DNA of 14,675 nucleotides from Chloroflexota bacterium. GTDB lineage: Bacteria; Chloroflexota; Anaerolineae; Ardenticatenales; Ardenticatenaceae. Both the position numbers and the translations under genes were made by a program. The stretch lies in the NCBI GenBank assembly GCA_003520455.1, contig DOUV01000774.1, forward strand, positions 1 through 14,675, in the 5' to 3' direction. A model generated the notes under the pieces. It was not told where the DNA came from. It made no database searches and worked only from the letters and a program-made list of their open reading frames with translations. This document shows positions 6,237 to 13,344 of the stretch, piece after piece; positions within the stretch are counted from its first letter, which is position 1; each line of letters begins with the position of its first letter.

Positions 6237-7613
6237 ATGACCCATGAGGAGGATCGTCGTCTGGAAGATGTACGGGAGGCCGCGCTGCGCCCCCTTGCGC
6301 CCAGCGGCCGGCGCTTTTGGGCGCTGATGGCCGGGCTGGGGCTGTTGGCTGGCTGGGGTGTGGTGGCCTACATCACCCAACTGGTCAAGGGTTTAGGAGT
6401 GGCAGGCTACTCAGATAAAGCCTTCTGGGGGATCTACGAAGCGAATCTGGTCGCCTTCATCGGAGTGAGTTACGGCGGCGCGCTGGTGTCGGCCATCCTG
6501 CGCCTGACCCAGGCCAAATGGCGCGCGCCCATCACGCGCATGGCCGAGGCCATGGCGTTGTTCTCCCTCCTGATCGGGGCGCTCTTCGCGATCGTTCACC
6601 TGGGCCGGCCGGATCGCATCTGGCGCATGGTCGTCACCCCCAACATCAGCTCGCCGATTATCTGGGACTTCGTCGCCGTCATGATGTACTTGGGTGCTAC
6701 TCTCATCTTCCTGTTCCTGCCGCTGATCCCCGATATCGCGGTTCTCCGCGACCGATTTCAGCAGCAGGGCGGCTGGCGGGCCCGCCTGTACCGCGGGCTC
6801 GCGCTCAACTGGCGGGGTCTGCCACGGCAGGTTCGTCTGCTCGAGCGGGGGATGACAACGGTTGCCATTCTGATTATCCCGATCGCCGTGATCGTTCACT
6901 CGGTGCTGAGTTGGGCCTTCGCCGTGACCGGGCGACCTGGCTGGCACAGCACGATCTTCGCGCCCTACTTTGTCGTGGCAGCCCTCTATTCGGGCGTGGC
7001 TCTGGTCATCCTCGTGGTCGCCGGTTTCCGCCAAGGGTACGGGCTCGAGCGCTACATCACCCTCAAGCATTTCCAGAATTTGGCGTACCTGATGCTGACG
7101 CTTGACCTGCTCTACCTGTACTTCACCTTCACCGAGTTGCTCACCGAAGGCTACGTCATGACTGAGGATATCGTGCCGGTGCTCGAAGCCTTGCTTGTCG
7201 GCCAGTATGCACTGTTCTTCTGGCTCTTTATCCTCGGCGGCGGAATTCTGCCACTCCTCCTCGTGGCGGTCCCCAAAACCCGAACGATTCCTGGCATCGT
7301 CGTCGCGTCGACCCTCGTGGTGGCCGGCATGTGGTTGAAGCGGCTTCTCATCGTCGTACCTGCCGTTGCCCATCCGCTCATTCACCAGGTCGTCGCCGGG
7401 GCCTGGGGCGCCTTCCGCCCCACCTGGGTGGCAATCGGGATTACGGTCGGGGCTGCGGCAGCCATCCCACTCTTGCTGATGCTGTTCTTCAAGTTCTTCC
7501 CAATCCTGGCCATCTACGAGATGGAGGAGATCGCCGCGGAGGAAGTCCACTACGCCGTGACATCACCGCGCCCCGCTGGCGGTATGCTATCAGAAGGAGG
7601 GGTAACCCAATGA
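6237..7613 (+). CDS. NrfD/PsrC-type polytopic membrane subunit (long, about 10 helices)
   Basis: This 458-residue integral membrane protein is expected to bind quinone and exchange electrons with the Fe-S subunit encoded upstream. About ten hydrophobic segments are visible, starting with FWALMAGLGLLAGWG and ending near AIPLLLMLFFKFFPIL. The segment RPGWHSTIFAPYFVVAALYSG, split as RPGWHST and IFAPYFVVAALYSG, matches the NrfD-family signature. Length and helix count fit the larger NrfD type (as in HybB or alternative complex III subunits) better than the 8-helix PsrC. ATG 6237 was chosen because GGAGG lies 6 bases upstream; the open frame extends to TTG 6222 but that would overlap the ribosome site. 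The stop TGA overlaps the next start as ATGA, indicating coupling. Alternative: a subunit of an alternative complex III relative, but no cytochrome gene is nearby. Confidence 0.95.
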   Translation: MTHEEDRRLEDVREAALRPLAPSGRRFWALMAGLGLLAGWGVVAYITQLVKGLGVAGYSDKAFWGIYEANLVAFIGVSYGGALVSAILRLTQAKWRAPITRMAEAMALFSLLIGALFAIVHLGRPDRIWRMVVTPNISSPIIWDFVAVMMYLGATLIFLFLPLIPDIAVLRDRFQQQGGWRARLYRGLALNWRGLPRQVRLLERGMTTVAILIIPIAVIVHSVLSWAFAVTGRPGWHSTIFAPYFVVAALYSGVALVILVVAGFRQGYGLERYITLKHFQNLAYLMLTLDLLYLYFTFTELLTEGYVMTEDIVPVLEALLVGQYALFFWLFILGGGILPLLLVAVPKTRTIPGIVVASTLVVAGMWLKRLLIVVPAVAHPLIHQVVAGAWGAFRPTWVAIGITVGAAAAIPLLLMLFFKFFPILAIYEMEEIAAEEVHYAVTSPRPAGGMLSEGGVTQ

Positions 7614-8236
7614 AAAAACTCGCGCTTGTTCTCATCGCCCTCGTCCTGGTCACAGCAGGAGTCACCGTGGCTGGGGCAAATCCGGCCTTCGCCGATGGGC
7701 CGTCGAAGGCCGTGTCAACCAAATTGACGCTGAATGGCGTCGCCGAAACGCAGACCAAGGGGTGGCTGTCGGTCAGTGCAACCCTCACGACCGATGACGG
7801 CCAGCCTTTGAGCAATCGTCTCGTGACTTTCTCTCGGCAGGTCGACTTCTTTGGCTCCCGTGAGATCTCCCTCGGCACGGCGACCACCGACGCAACCGGT
7901 GAGGCGGTGCTTGTGTATCAGCCCGCCCAAGACGGGAGGCAAGAGGTCAAGGCGAACTTTCGTGGCGACGAGGGCTACGCCGGTGCCGAGACGAGTAACA
8001 CCATTGAGGTCAGCGAGGCGATAGAGCGCTTCGAACCACAGCCGGCATTGCCGCTTGCCTCGGTCCGCAAGTGGCTGACAGCAGGTGTCGCCATTCTGGT
8101 GGTGGCAGTCTGCGCCGTTTTGTTCGGGGTATTCGCGACCACCCTGTGGGGAGTCTGGATCGCCGGCCGTTCCCTGGAATCTGTTCGCCAAACCGCGCCG
8201 CAACCGGCAACCCCGGCCGTCGAGTCATCCCACTAG
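7610..8236 (+). CDS. Secreted, membrane-anchored Ig-like domain protein
   Basis: This 208-residue protein has a Sec signal peptide (MKKLALVLIALVLV, cleavage probably after NPAFA). A single bacterial Ig-like beta-sandwich follows at about 35-135, with features such as GQPLSNRLVTF, TTDATGEAVLVY and QEVKANFRGDEGY typical of such domains. A C-terminal transmembrane helix lies at about 150-180, ahead of a short Pro/Ala-rich tail. The topology is an extracytoplasmic domain anchored by the C-terminus. ATG 7610 overlaps the stop of the NrfD gene (ATGA) and is preceded by AAGGAGGGG, so the two are translated together. This coupling argues that the protein is an accessory subunit of the NrfD complex. 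No cofactor motif is seen; its role may be structural. Specific function is unknown. Confidence 0.9.
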   Translation: MKKLALVLIALVLVTAGVTVAGANPAFADGPSKAVSTKLTLNGVAETQTKGWLSVSATLTTDDGQPLSNRLVTFSRQVDFFGSREISLGTATTDATGEAVLVYQPAQDGRQEVKANFRGDEGYAGAETSNTIEVSEAIERFEPQPALPLASVRKWLTAGVAILVVAVCAVLFGVFATTLWGVWIAGRSLESVRQTAPQPATPAVESSH

Positions 8237-8408
8237 GAGGTGCCGACCGGTAGACCCAATCTCGATGTCCGCCGATCCATAGCCAGACTTCCTGTTGATT
8301 CTATCATCGTCGCTCATATTGGTGTAGCGTGTGCGAGCGCCTCGCGCTCGCACACGCTACACACCCTATTCCATATGAGCGATCATCGTAAAAGGAGGAA
8401 AACACTTT
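8237..8408. other. Intergenic segment carrying an orphan ribosome-binding-like site and the MITE-like insertion
   Basis: Immediately after the Ig-like protein stop, AGGAGGTG (8235-8242) resembles a strong ribosome site but is followed only by a 5-codon frame at 8264 (ATG to TAG). The 71-bp element and its flanking repeats occupy 8303-8389. A good ribosome site, AAAGGAGG (8391-8398), precedes the next gene start at 8409. The insertion may have lengthened a formerly short gap in the cluster. Confidence 0.5.
8303..8389. mobile_element. 71-bp MITE-like element (8311-8381) with 8-bp target duplication
   Basis: Terminal inverted repeats CGCTCATAT (8311-8319) and ATATGAGCG (8373-8381) bound the element. 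A perfect 19-bp stem (8322-8340 with 8344-8362) with loop CTC fills most of the interior. Exact direct repeats ATCATCGT flank it at 8303-8310 and 8382-8389, as expected for a target-site duplication of 8 bp. It encodes nothing, so movement would need a transposase supplied elsewhere. Half of a second copy lies at 1-47. If transcribed with the cluster, the stem would form a stable RNA hairpin just ahead of the lipoprotein gene. Confidence 0.8.
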
Positions 8409-8963
8409 ATGAAAACCCGTCGCTGGTGGCACACGTTCGCGATGGTAGCAGTTCTGGCGCTCATCCCTGTTCTGGCCGCCTGTCAGTCGGGGCCGGCGGC
8501 GGCCCCAGCACAGCCGACCGCCGCACCGCAAGCCGAGAATCTCTTTCTGATGGTCGATATGGTCCAGGGGTCGAAGAACGTCCCGCAGGATCAGAAAGCG
8601 CTCAAAAGCTGCGTGTTGACCAGTCGATTCCCGCGCAACTCAGAGATCGTCTGGCGCGCAAGAGTGTTCGACCCGCGCACCGGTGAGTTGATGGACGACA
8701 AGGCGCTCAGCAAGGTTGAGGTCCAGCTTGCCAATGGCGAAACCCTCGAGATGGGCTACGGCCATCATCCCAAGGACCCGCCCGGCGAAGCCTTCTGGAC
8801 TGCCTCGTGGGTCGTGCCCAAGGATCAGGCGACCGGCACACTGAACTACTCTGTCGTCGCCACGAGCGCCGATAGCCGGAGCGGCGAGTTCAAGCCCTTC
8901 TCGACCAAACCGTCCCTCCTGACCATCACCGACGAGGTCCTTCCTGACGTGACAGAAGGATAG
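8409..8963 (+). CDS. Lipoprotein of unknown function in the NrfD cluster
   Basis: This 184-residue predicted lipoprotein has an N-terminal signal (MKTRRWWHTFAMV plus hydrophobic run) ending in lipobox LAAC, with lipidated C25. An Ala/Pro/Gln-rich tether runs to about residue 42. The remaining part (43-184) appears to be a beta-rich, Ig-like fold: EIVWRARVFDPRTGELM, VEVQLANGETLEMGY, AFWTASWVVP, GTLNYSVVATSA. It contains one further cysteine (C68) and a GHHP motif, but no recognised metal site. ATG 8409 follows AAAGGAGG by 10 bases. The fold and placement suggest a periplasmic accessory protein of the NrfD/Fe-S complex, which is an inference from position only. No family was identified. Confidence 0.88.
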   Translation: MKTRRWWHTFAMVAVLALIPVLAACQSGPAAAPAQPTAAPQAENLFLMVDMVQGSKNVPQDQKALKSCVLTSRFPRNSEIVWRARVFDPRTGELMDDKALSKVEVQLANGETLEMGYGHHPKDPPGEAFWTASWVVPKDQATGTLNYSVVATSADSRSGEFKPFSTKPSLLTITDEVLPDVTEG

Positions 8964-9009
8964 TCCTTCCGACGAGCTTGAAACCGAGCCGACGTATCGG
9001 CACACATTC

Positions 9010-9043
9010 GGCGGCCCTGGAGCCGCGTTGCGCCAGGGCCGCC
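9010..9043 (+). promoter_or_regulatory. G+C-rich intergenic stem-loop between the two lipoprotein genes
   Basis: GGCGGCCCTGG (9010-9020) pairs perfectly with CCAGGGCCGCC (9033-9043), an 11-bp G+C-rich stem with a 12-base loop. No T-tract follows, so a full intrinsic terminator is unlikely. It may pause polymerase, protect an mRNA end or tune expression of the downstream gene. Confidence 0.5.
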
Positions 9044-9074
9044 CCAAGAACCTGGCCGGCTGAGCTGGACAGGT

Positions 9075-9087
9075 CCTCCTGAGGAGG
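9075..9087 (+). promoter_or_regulatory. Ribosome-binding site inside a small hairpin
   Basis: CCTCC (9075-9079) is complementary to GGAGG (9083-9087), the ribosome site of the gene starting at 9095, with a 3-base loop TGA. The short helix could partly hide the site. Its effect is untested and 5 bp with a 3-base loop is only marginally stable. Confidence 0.45.
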
Positions 9088-9094
9088 TGCAGTG

Positions 9095-10651
9095 ATGCAA
9101 CCACACACCGCGAGGTGCAACAGCAGTCGTAAACTGCCCCACCAATTGTTCGCATTCGGCCTGCTTCTGCTGCTTGGCATGGCTGGGTTGACCGGCTGTC
9201 AGCCAGGAGCCGGAGCCGCCGCCCAACCACTCTCTTCGTCGGACGAGGCCAGGCCCGCGAGGCAGGGCGTGGCTGTGACAGCTGTCCCGACCAGAGAGAA
9301 ACCGGCCGCCGGCTACTCCGCGAAACTGGAATTCACCCCCCCGCGCGCCGAGGTGGGGTCTACCGTCGAGGTTCATGGCACGGACTACCCCGCCGGCGCC
9401 GAGGTGGAGTTGGTCTATTACACGGTCAAGGGCCGATACGAGTTGGAGGGCGGAACTGAATTCGTCGGCCAACGCTACGATGAGCGCTCGCAAGTCCTGG
9501 CAACCGTCCGCGCCGACCAGTCCGGGGCAATCAGTTCGGAGTTGGAGGTGCCACTCGACTACGGTGGTTCCCATGACGTACGCGGGCGGGTCAACGGTGA
9601 GGAGATTTCCCAGGCGAGCCTGACGATCCAGCCGACGTTTTCACTCACGCCTTCAGAAGGTCCCGTGGGTACCCCTATCGAACTGCGTATCGCCGGCGTG
9701 GATTGGCAGAGCAACATCAATACCTGGCACGTCCTCTACGACAATCGCTACTTTGGCTTCATGTCTGCAGTGACGACCCAAGGTGTGGCCGTCGCCCGTT
9801 TCCGAGCCGCCGGACCGGTCGGGACGCACGCCATTTCCGTATGGCACAACTCGTTCAACTCGATCCCCTATTTGAACTGGCAGCAAGGCCCCTACAAGGA
9901 CGTACCGGGTGGCGAATTTACGTTCCGGGTCACCGAGGATGCCGGTCCGCCACCACCGTTGGTCGAAGATTTCTCCGCCACTGACAGTCCCTGGGACTCG
10001 AGTGTGCGAGGTCCGGGAGCGCTAACCCTGGAGCTTGACCGTGGGACCGTTGGTCAGCAGACCACCCTGCGCGGTCGTAACCTACCGGCCAATGCAAACT
10101 TGAGCGTGCAGTGGTGGACAATGGTCGGCAATCGAGTATCGGCCAGCGGCTTCAGCGAGGAATCGCGTGAACTGGGGAGTGCCCAGACCGGCCCCGACGG
10201 CACATTCGCCCAGGAATTGACAATTCCGGATGATCTGGGTGGTCAGCACCGTATCGAGGTCATCATGGGCGATAAGTCGCTCGCCTCGACCGGCCTGGTC
10301 ATCGAGCCCTCGGTTGCCTCTTTCGGCCCAACTCGCGTGCATGCAGGCGAGGAAATCAAGCTCCATCTGAAAGGGGTCGGCTGGACCACGTACGATAACA
10401 CCTACACCGTGACCTACGACAATGCCTACATCGGGTATGTCTGCGGGTTTAGCACGAACGGCGATGTCCAGTTCAGTATCACCGCCTCGGGAGCGCCAGG
10501 GACCCATATCATTGATCTGTACCCAACCATTTACAAGGGCCAGGATCCAAGACCGCGAGTCTATTCAGTGCCCCAACTCACCTATGCGACCGACCATCCC
10601 CAGCGCATTACCCCGGCGATTCGCCTCGCAGTGGAGATCGTCGGGGAGTAG
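9095..10651 (+). CDS. Large lipoprotein with internally duplicated beta-sandwich modules
   Basis: This 518-residue predicted lipoprotein has a signal ending in lipobox LTGC (C35). The body contains two related halves, at about 78-265 and 311-490. Each half starts with an IPT/Ig-like domain (VGSTVEVHGTDYPAGAEVEL; VGQQTTLRGRNLPANANLSV). A second domain then ends in a shared motif: AGVDWQ with YDNRYFG and GPVGTHAISVW in the first half, and KGVGWT with YDNAYIG and GAPGTHIIDLY in the second. This indicates a tandem duplication of a two-domain unit. No catalytic or cofactor motif is evident, so a binding or scaffold role outside the membrane is likely. ATG 9095 lies 7 bases after GAGGAGG; GTG 9092 is an alternative. 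It is the last gene of the NrfD cluster and is followed by a terminator. Confidence 0.88.
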   Translation: MQPHTARCNSSRKLPHQLFAFGLLLLLGMAGLTGCQPGAGAAAQPLSSSDEARPARQGVAVTAVPTREKPAAGYSAKLEFTPPRAEVGSTVEVHGTDYPAGAEVELVYYTVKGRYELEGGTEFVGQRYDERSQVLATVRADQSGAISSELEVPLDYGGSHDVRGRVNGEEISQASLTIQPTFSLTPSEGPVGTPIELRIAGVDWQSNINTWHVLYDNRYFGFMSAVTTQGVAVARFRAAGPVGTHAISVWHNSFNSIPYLNWQQGPYKDVPGGEFTFRVTEDAGPPPPLVEDFSATDSPWDSSVRGPGALTLELDRGTVGQQTTLRGRNLPANANLSVQWWTMVGNRVSASGFSEESRELGSAQTGPDGTFAQELTIPDDLGGQHRIEVIMGDKSLASTGLVIEPSVASFGPTRVHAGEEIKLHLKGVGWTTYDNTYTVTYDNAYIGYVCGFSTNGDVQFSITASGAPGTHIIDLYPTIYKGQDPRPRVYSVPQLTYATDHPQRITPAIRLAVEIVGE

Positions 10652-10999
10652 GGCTTTCAAATGCAGATGTTCAGGTGGTCCGCGTACGATCACCGCCCTA
10701 AATCGTCGCTCTACGAGTAGCGCTTGACAGGCGTGAGCGGCATCGGAGAGGCCCCGCCCGAGAGGTGCGGGCCTCTTCTTGTTACGACGAAGATTCAAAC
10801 CGCTCGATCCACGGAACCGCGCCCCGAGCGTGCTGCAAGAACAGCGAATCGGCCCCTCTGGTTGCTCCCGGGCCCTCGGTACAAATATTGCTTTTACCGG
10901 GTTGTTACACGTTGCCGCTCACGAACGGACTTGTTAGGATCCTGGCAGGGAGGATTCCTCAACGACCACAATCGATCAAGAGCTGTGTGTGAGGAAGAG
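10652..10999. other. 348-bp non-coding region between the NrfD cluster and the ferritin-like gene
   Basis: It contains the terminator at 10748-10780 and otherwise no supported gene. The frame of the ferritin-like gene stays open upstream to TTG 10724, but the encoded residues are not family-like. An A+T-richer patch at 10880-10910 (ACAAATATTG) is the likeliest place for the ferritin-like gene promoter, without a clear -35/-10 pair. Confidence 0.45.
10748..10780 (+). terminator. Rho-independent terminator after the NrfD cluster
   Basis: GAGGCCC (10748-10754) pairs with GGGCCTC (10769-10775), with two further G-C pairs inside a one-base bulge. TTCTT follows, then GTT. It lies about 97 bp after the stop codon at 10651, marking the end of the cluster transcript. 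Confidence 0.75.
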
Positions 11000-11527
11000 A
11001 TGATCGACGTAAAGGTGGAAAGTGTCCAAGACCTGTTCTTGCACGAGTTATCCGACCTCTATGATGGCACCCAGAAAATAGCGCTGATTCTTCTGCAGTT
11101 GGTGAACGAAGTGGATAACGAGCGGGTCAGGAGTGTCTTTCAGGAGCACGAACGAGAGACCATCGAGCAGATCGAGACGGTGGAGCGCTGTTTCGAGATT
11201 CTCGGCACCCAGCCCAAGCGGATGATGTGTTGCGGCGTCCACGGGCTCAAAGAGGAGCACCAGAACTTCGTGAAGAATAGTCCCCCCAAAAAGCTCCTGA
11301 CCATGTTCGATCTGGGTGCGGTGGCCAAGGCTGAACACTACGCGATCGCGTCTTACCGGACTCTCATCGAGAAAGCAAACCTTATGGGTCAGCAGGAATG
11401 TACCCGACTCCTCCAGAAGAATCTCGAGCAGGAGGAGGCAATGGCCCGTCGGGTTGAGCAACTCGGGCGCGAGCTCGGCCAACAAACGATCCCAGAGGCG
11501 GTGGCAGCACCCGACATGGAAGGTTAG
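11000..11527 (+). CDS. DUF892/YciF-type ferritin-like protein
   Basis: This 175-residue cytoplasmic four-helix-bundle protein belongs to the DUF892 (YciE/YciF) family. That family is linked to stress response, with a ferritin-like di-iron fold in solved members. The N-terminal VESVQDLFLHELSDLYDGTQK is the family signature, here read as VESVQDLFLHELS followed by DLYDGTQK. Acidic residues at likely ligand positions include E16, E53/E56, E112 (KAEHYAIASY) and E143/E146 (NLEQEEAM). An MMCCG segment (C77, C78) is unusual-looking and may be a lineage feature. ATG 11000 was chosen because GAGG (10991) precedes it and family similarity begins there. It has its own terminator. A link to the redox cluster upstream is possible but only positional. 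Confidence 0.93.
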   Translation: MIDVKVESVQDLFLHELSDLYDGTQKIALILLQLVNEVDNERVRSVFQEHERETIEQIETVERCFEILGTQPKRMMCCGVHGLKEEHQNFVKNSPPKKLLTMFDLGAVAKAEHYAIASYRTLIEKANLMGQQECTRLLQKNLEQEEAMARRVEQLGRELGQQTIPEAVAAPDMEG

Positions 11528-11874
11528 AAGTTCGGGCACCCGGCCGGGGTGACGGCGGAGAACTCGCGGCGGGCCAGGGCAAACGGCTGTTTGCCCCGGC
11601 CCGTTCATTATAAATAGGCGGCAGGGGCCTCAGACCGGCGGCGTACGGAAAATCTGCGGCCTGAATCCGCCAGCGTAGAAGCTATTGATACGATACGCCG
11701 AAAGAGACCGAAAGGAGGATATCCACACAGGCATCCCCTTTTCACAATGGGTACCATCGGCTCAGTGCTGCGTGGGTCAACGGTCCTCTTGAGGTGCGAG
11801 GCTTCTGCCGCTACACTCAGGGCACCACGTGCGGCTGCACAGCCAGGAGCACTGCTCAGGAAGGACCGTCTGGC
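11528..11874. other. 347-bp non-coding region ahead of the AAA+ ATPase gene
   Basis: It contains the ferritin-like gene terminator and an isolated AAAGGAGG (11710-11717) with no suitably spaced start codon. A 49-codon frame (ATG 11747, stop 11894-11896) overlaps the ATPase start, lies about 29 bases from that site and has no recognisable features, so it is not called. No clear promoter pair was identified. Confidence 0.45.
11570..11609 (+). terminator. Rho-independent terminator after the ferritin-like gene
   Basis: CGGGCC (11570-11575) and GGGCAAAC (11577-11584) pair with GTTTGCCC (11589-11596) and GGCCCG (11598-11603), separated by one A-C mismatch and a 4-base loop. A short T-containing run (TTCATTATAAA) follows. 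It lies 43 bp after the stop codon. Confidence 0.72.
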
Positions 11875-13185
11875 ATGGATGTGGCCCAGCGCTTAGTGCA
11901 GCACTTTGAAGAAGATTCTCCGTTTGTCCCATCCCCGCCCACAACAATCGCCGAGACCGGTCTCACCGAAAGCTTTCTCACCGAATTGGTGCTCAAGCTC
12001 CTCTACGTCAGGGGGGTCCTTTCCGGATACGAGGCGGCTCGGGAGACGGGCCTGCCATTGTCCGGCATTATTGAGGAGAGCCTCGACGGATTGCGGCGGG
12101 AGCATCTCATCGAGGTCCGCGGCGCCGGGCCGGGCCTCTCGACAAGCGGCTATCAGTACGTCATCAGCGAACGCGGCCGGCAACGCGCTCGCGAGGTGAT
12201 GGCGATCAACGGGTACGTCGGGGTCGCGCCGGTGCCTCTGCCTGCCTATCGGTCGGCGGTCCAGCGCCAGTCGTTGGCCGCCGGCAGCATCAGCGAACGC
12301 GACGTGCGGCAGGGCCTGGCCCACCTGGTGCTGCGCGAAGAGGTGCTCCGCCAACTGGGGCCCGCCGTGAACTCGGGGCGCTCGATCTTCTTGTGGGGGC
12401 CGACGGGCAACGGAAAAACCGCCGTCGCCGAAGCGATCGGTCGCATCTTGCCCGGGACGATCTACATCCCCCTTGCACTCTTCGTCGGCGGCGCCGTCAT
12501 CCGGCTCTTTGATCTGCACGCTCACTGGCCGATGGAGAGCCGGAGTACACCCCGCAGCGGGGCTCTCAAGATCGACGGCCGCTGGGCCCGCATCCGCCGG
12601 CCCCTCATCGTCGCCGGCGGCGAGCTGACGATGCAAAGTCTGGACCTGGTTTACGATCCCACGACACGGACCCACGAGGCCCCGTTTCAGCTCAAAGCCA
12701 ACAATGGACTCTTTCTGATTGATGATTTCGGCCGTCAGCAGGTTCGCCCGCGGGATCTCCTGAATCGCTGGATTCTCCCGCTCGAGCGGCGGGTGGATTA
12801 TCTCACCCTCACCACCGGCAAGCAGATCGAGGTCCCCTTCGATCCCTTGATCCTCTTCTCAACCAACCTTGACCCCGACGACCTGGTTGACGAGGCGTTC
12901 TTGCGCCGGATTCGCTACAAGATCTACCTGCCTGATCCGACGTTCAACGAATTTCGTGAGATCTTCAAGCGCCTCTGTCACGCCCGAGGCATCCCCTACG
13001 ATGACCGCGCGCTCGCCTACCTCGTGCGGGAATATTATCTCAAGCCCAACCGGCGTATCCGGGCCTGCCACGCGCGCGACGTCGTGGACGAACTGGTGGA
13101 CATCGCCCGTTTCCAGCTCCAGCGGCCCCTGCTCACCAAAGAGCTGATTGACGAAGCCTGCCAATCCTACTTTGTTCGCGCGTGA
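11875..13185 (+). CDS. Winged-helix AAA+ ATPase of unknown role
   Basis: This 436-residue cytoplasmic protein has an N-terminal winged-helix-like region (about 30-110: FLTELVLKLLYVRGVLSGYE, then IIEESLDGLRREHLIEV). An AAA+ module follows at about 145-400. Walker A is GPTGNGKT (175-182), Walker B is LFLIDDFG (279-286), sensor 1 lies near FSTN (328-331) and an arginine-finger candidate is AFLRRIRYKI (341-350). The C-terminal part resembles a helical lid. From memory, similar stand-alone ATPases occur in Proteobacteria and Chloroflexota, but I know no established function. ATG 11875 was preferred to the upstream TTG 11794 because AGGAAGGA precedes it by about 9 bases and the extra 27 residues look non-coding. 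It has no obvious operon partner; the next gene is convergent. Confidence 0.9.
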   Translation: MDVAQRLVQHFEEDSPFVPSPPTTIAETGLTESFLTELVLKLLYVRGVLSGYEAARETGLPLSGIIEESLDGLRREHLIEVRGAGPGLSTSGYQYVISERGRQRAREVMAINGYVGVAPVPLPAYRSAVQRQSLAAGSISERDVRQGLAHLVLREEVLRQLGPAVNSGRSIFLWGPTGNGKTAVAEAIGRILPGTIYIPLALFVGGAVIRLFDLHAHWPMESRSTPRSGALKIDGRWARIRRPLIVAGGELTMQSLDLVYDPTTRTHEAPFQLKANNGLFLIDDFGRQQVRPRDLLNRWILPLERRVDYLTLTTGKQIEVPFDPLILFSTNLDPDDLVDEAFLRRIRYKIYLPDPTFNEFREIFKRLCHARGIPYDDRALAYLVREYYLKPNRRIRACHARDVVDELVDIARFQLQRPLLTKELIDEACQSYFVRA

Positions 13186-13285
13186 GTGCGATCGCCCCGG
13201 CCAGCAGCACCAACCGTACGGAGCGGGGGAGAGCGAGCCCGGCCAGCGCCCGCTCTGGAATTGCCGCCCTCCACGTCCACGCATT

Positions 13286-13331
13286 CAGGAAAACAGAGCA
13301 AGCGGCTGCCGGAGGTCCGGCAGCCGCTTGC
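13286..13331 (-). terminator. Rho-independent terminator of the PASTA-protein gene
   Basis: A 15-bp perfect stem forms between 13298-13312 (GCAAGCGGCTGCCGG) and 13317-13331, with a 4-base loop. On the minus strand TCTGTTTT follows the stem, matching an intrinsic terminator 14 bp after the TAA stop at 13345-13347. On the plus strand there is no T-run, though the stem could still impede readthrough from the ATPase gene. Confidence 0.85.
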
Positions 13332-13344
13332 CGAGGGCACCGGT

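Noticed and set aside
6411..7550. 379-codon minus-strand frame, His/Asp/Glu/Gln-rich
   Set aside because: Antisense to the NrfD-type gene; the composition is what the reverse complement of hydrophobic membrane codons gives.
11747..11896. 49-codon frame downstream of AAAGGAGG at 11710
   Set aside because: Spacing of about 29 bases is too long, the frame overlaps the ATPase start, and the peptide has no recognisable features.
13221..13255. GAGCGGG/CCCGCTC pair as terminator for the ATPase gene
   Set aside because: Seven pairs around a 21-base loop with no T-run; better explained as G+C-rich background.
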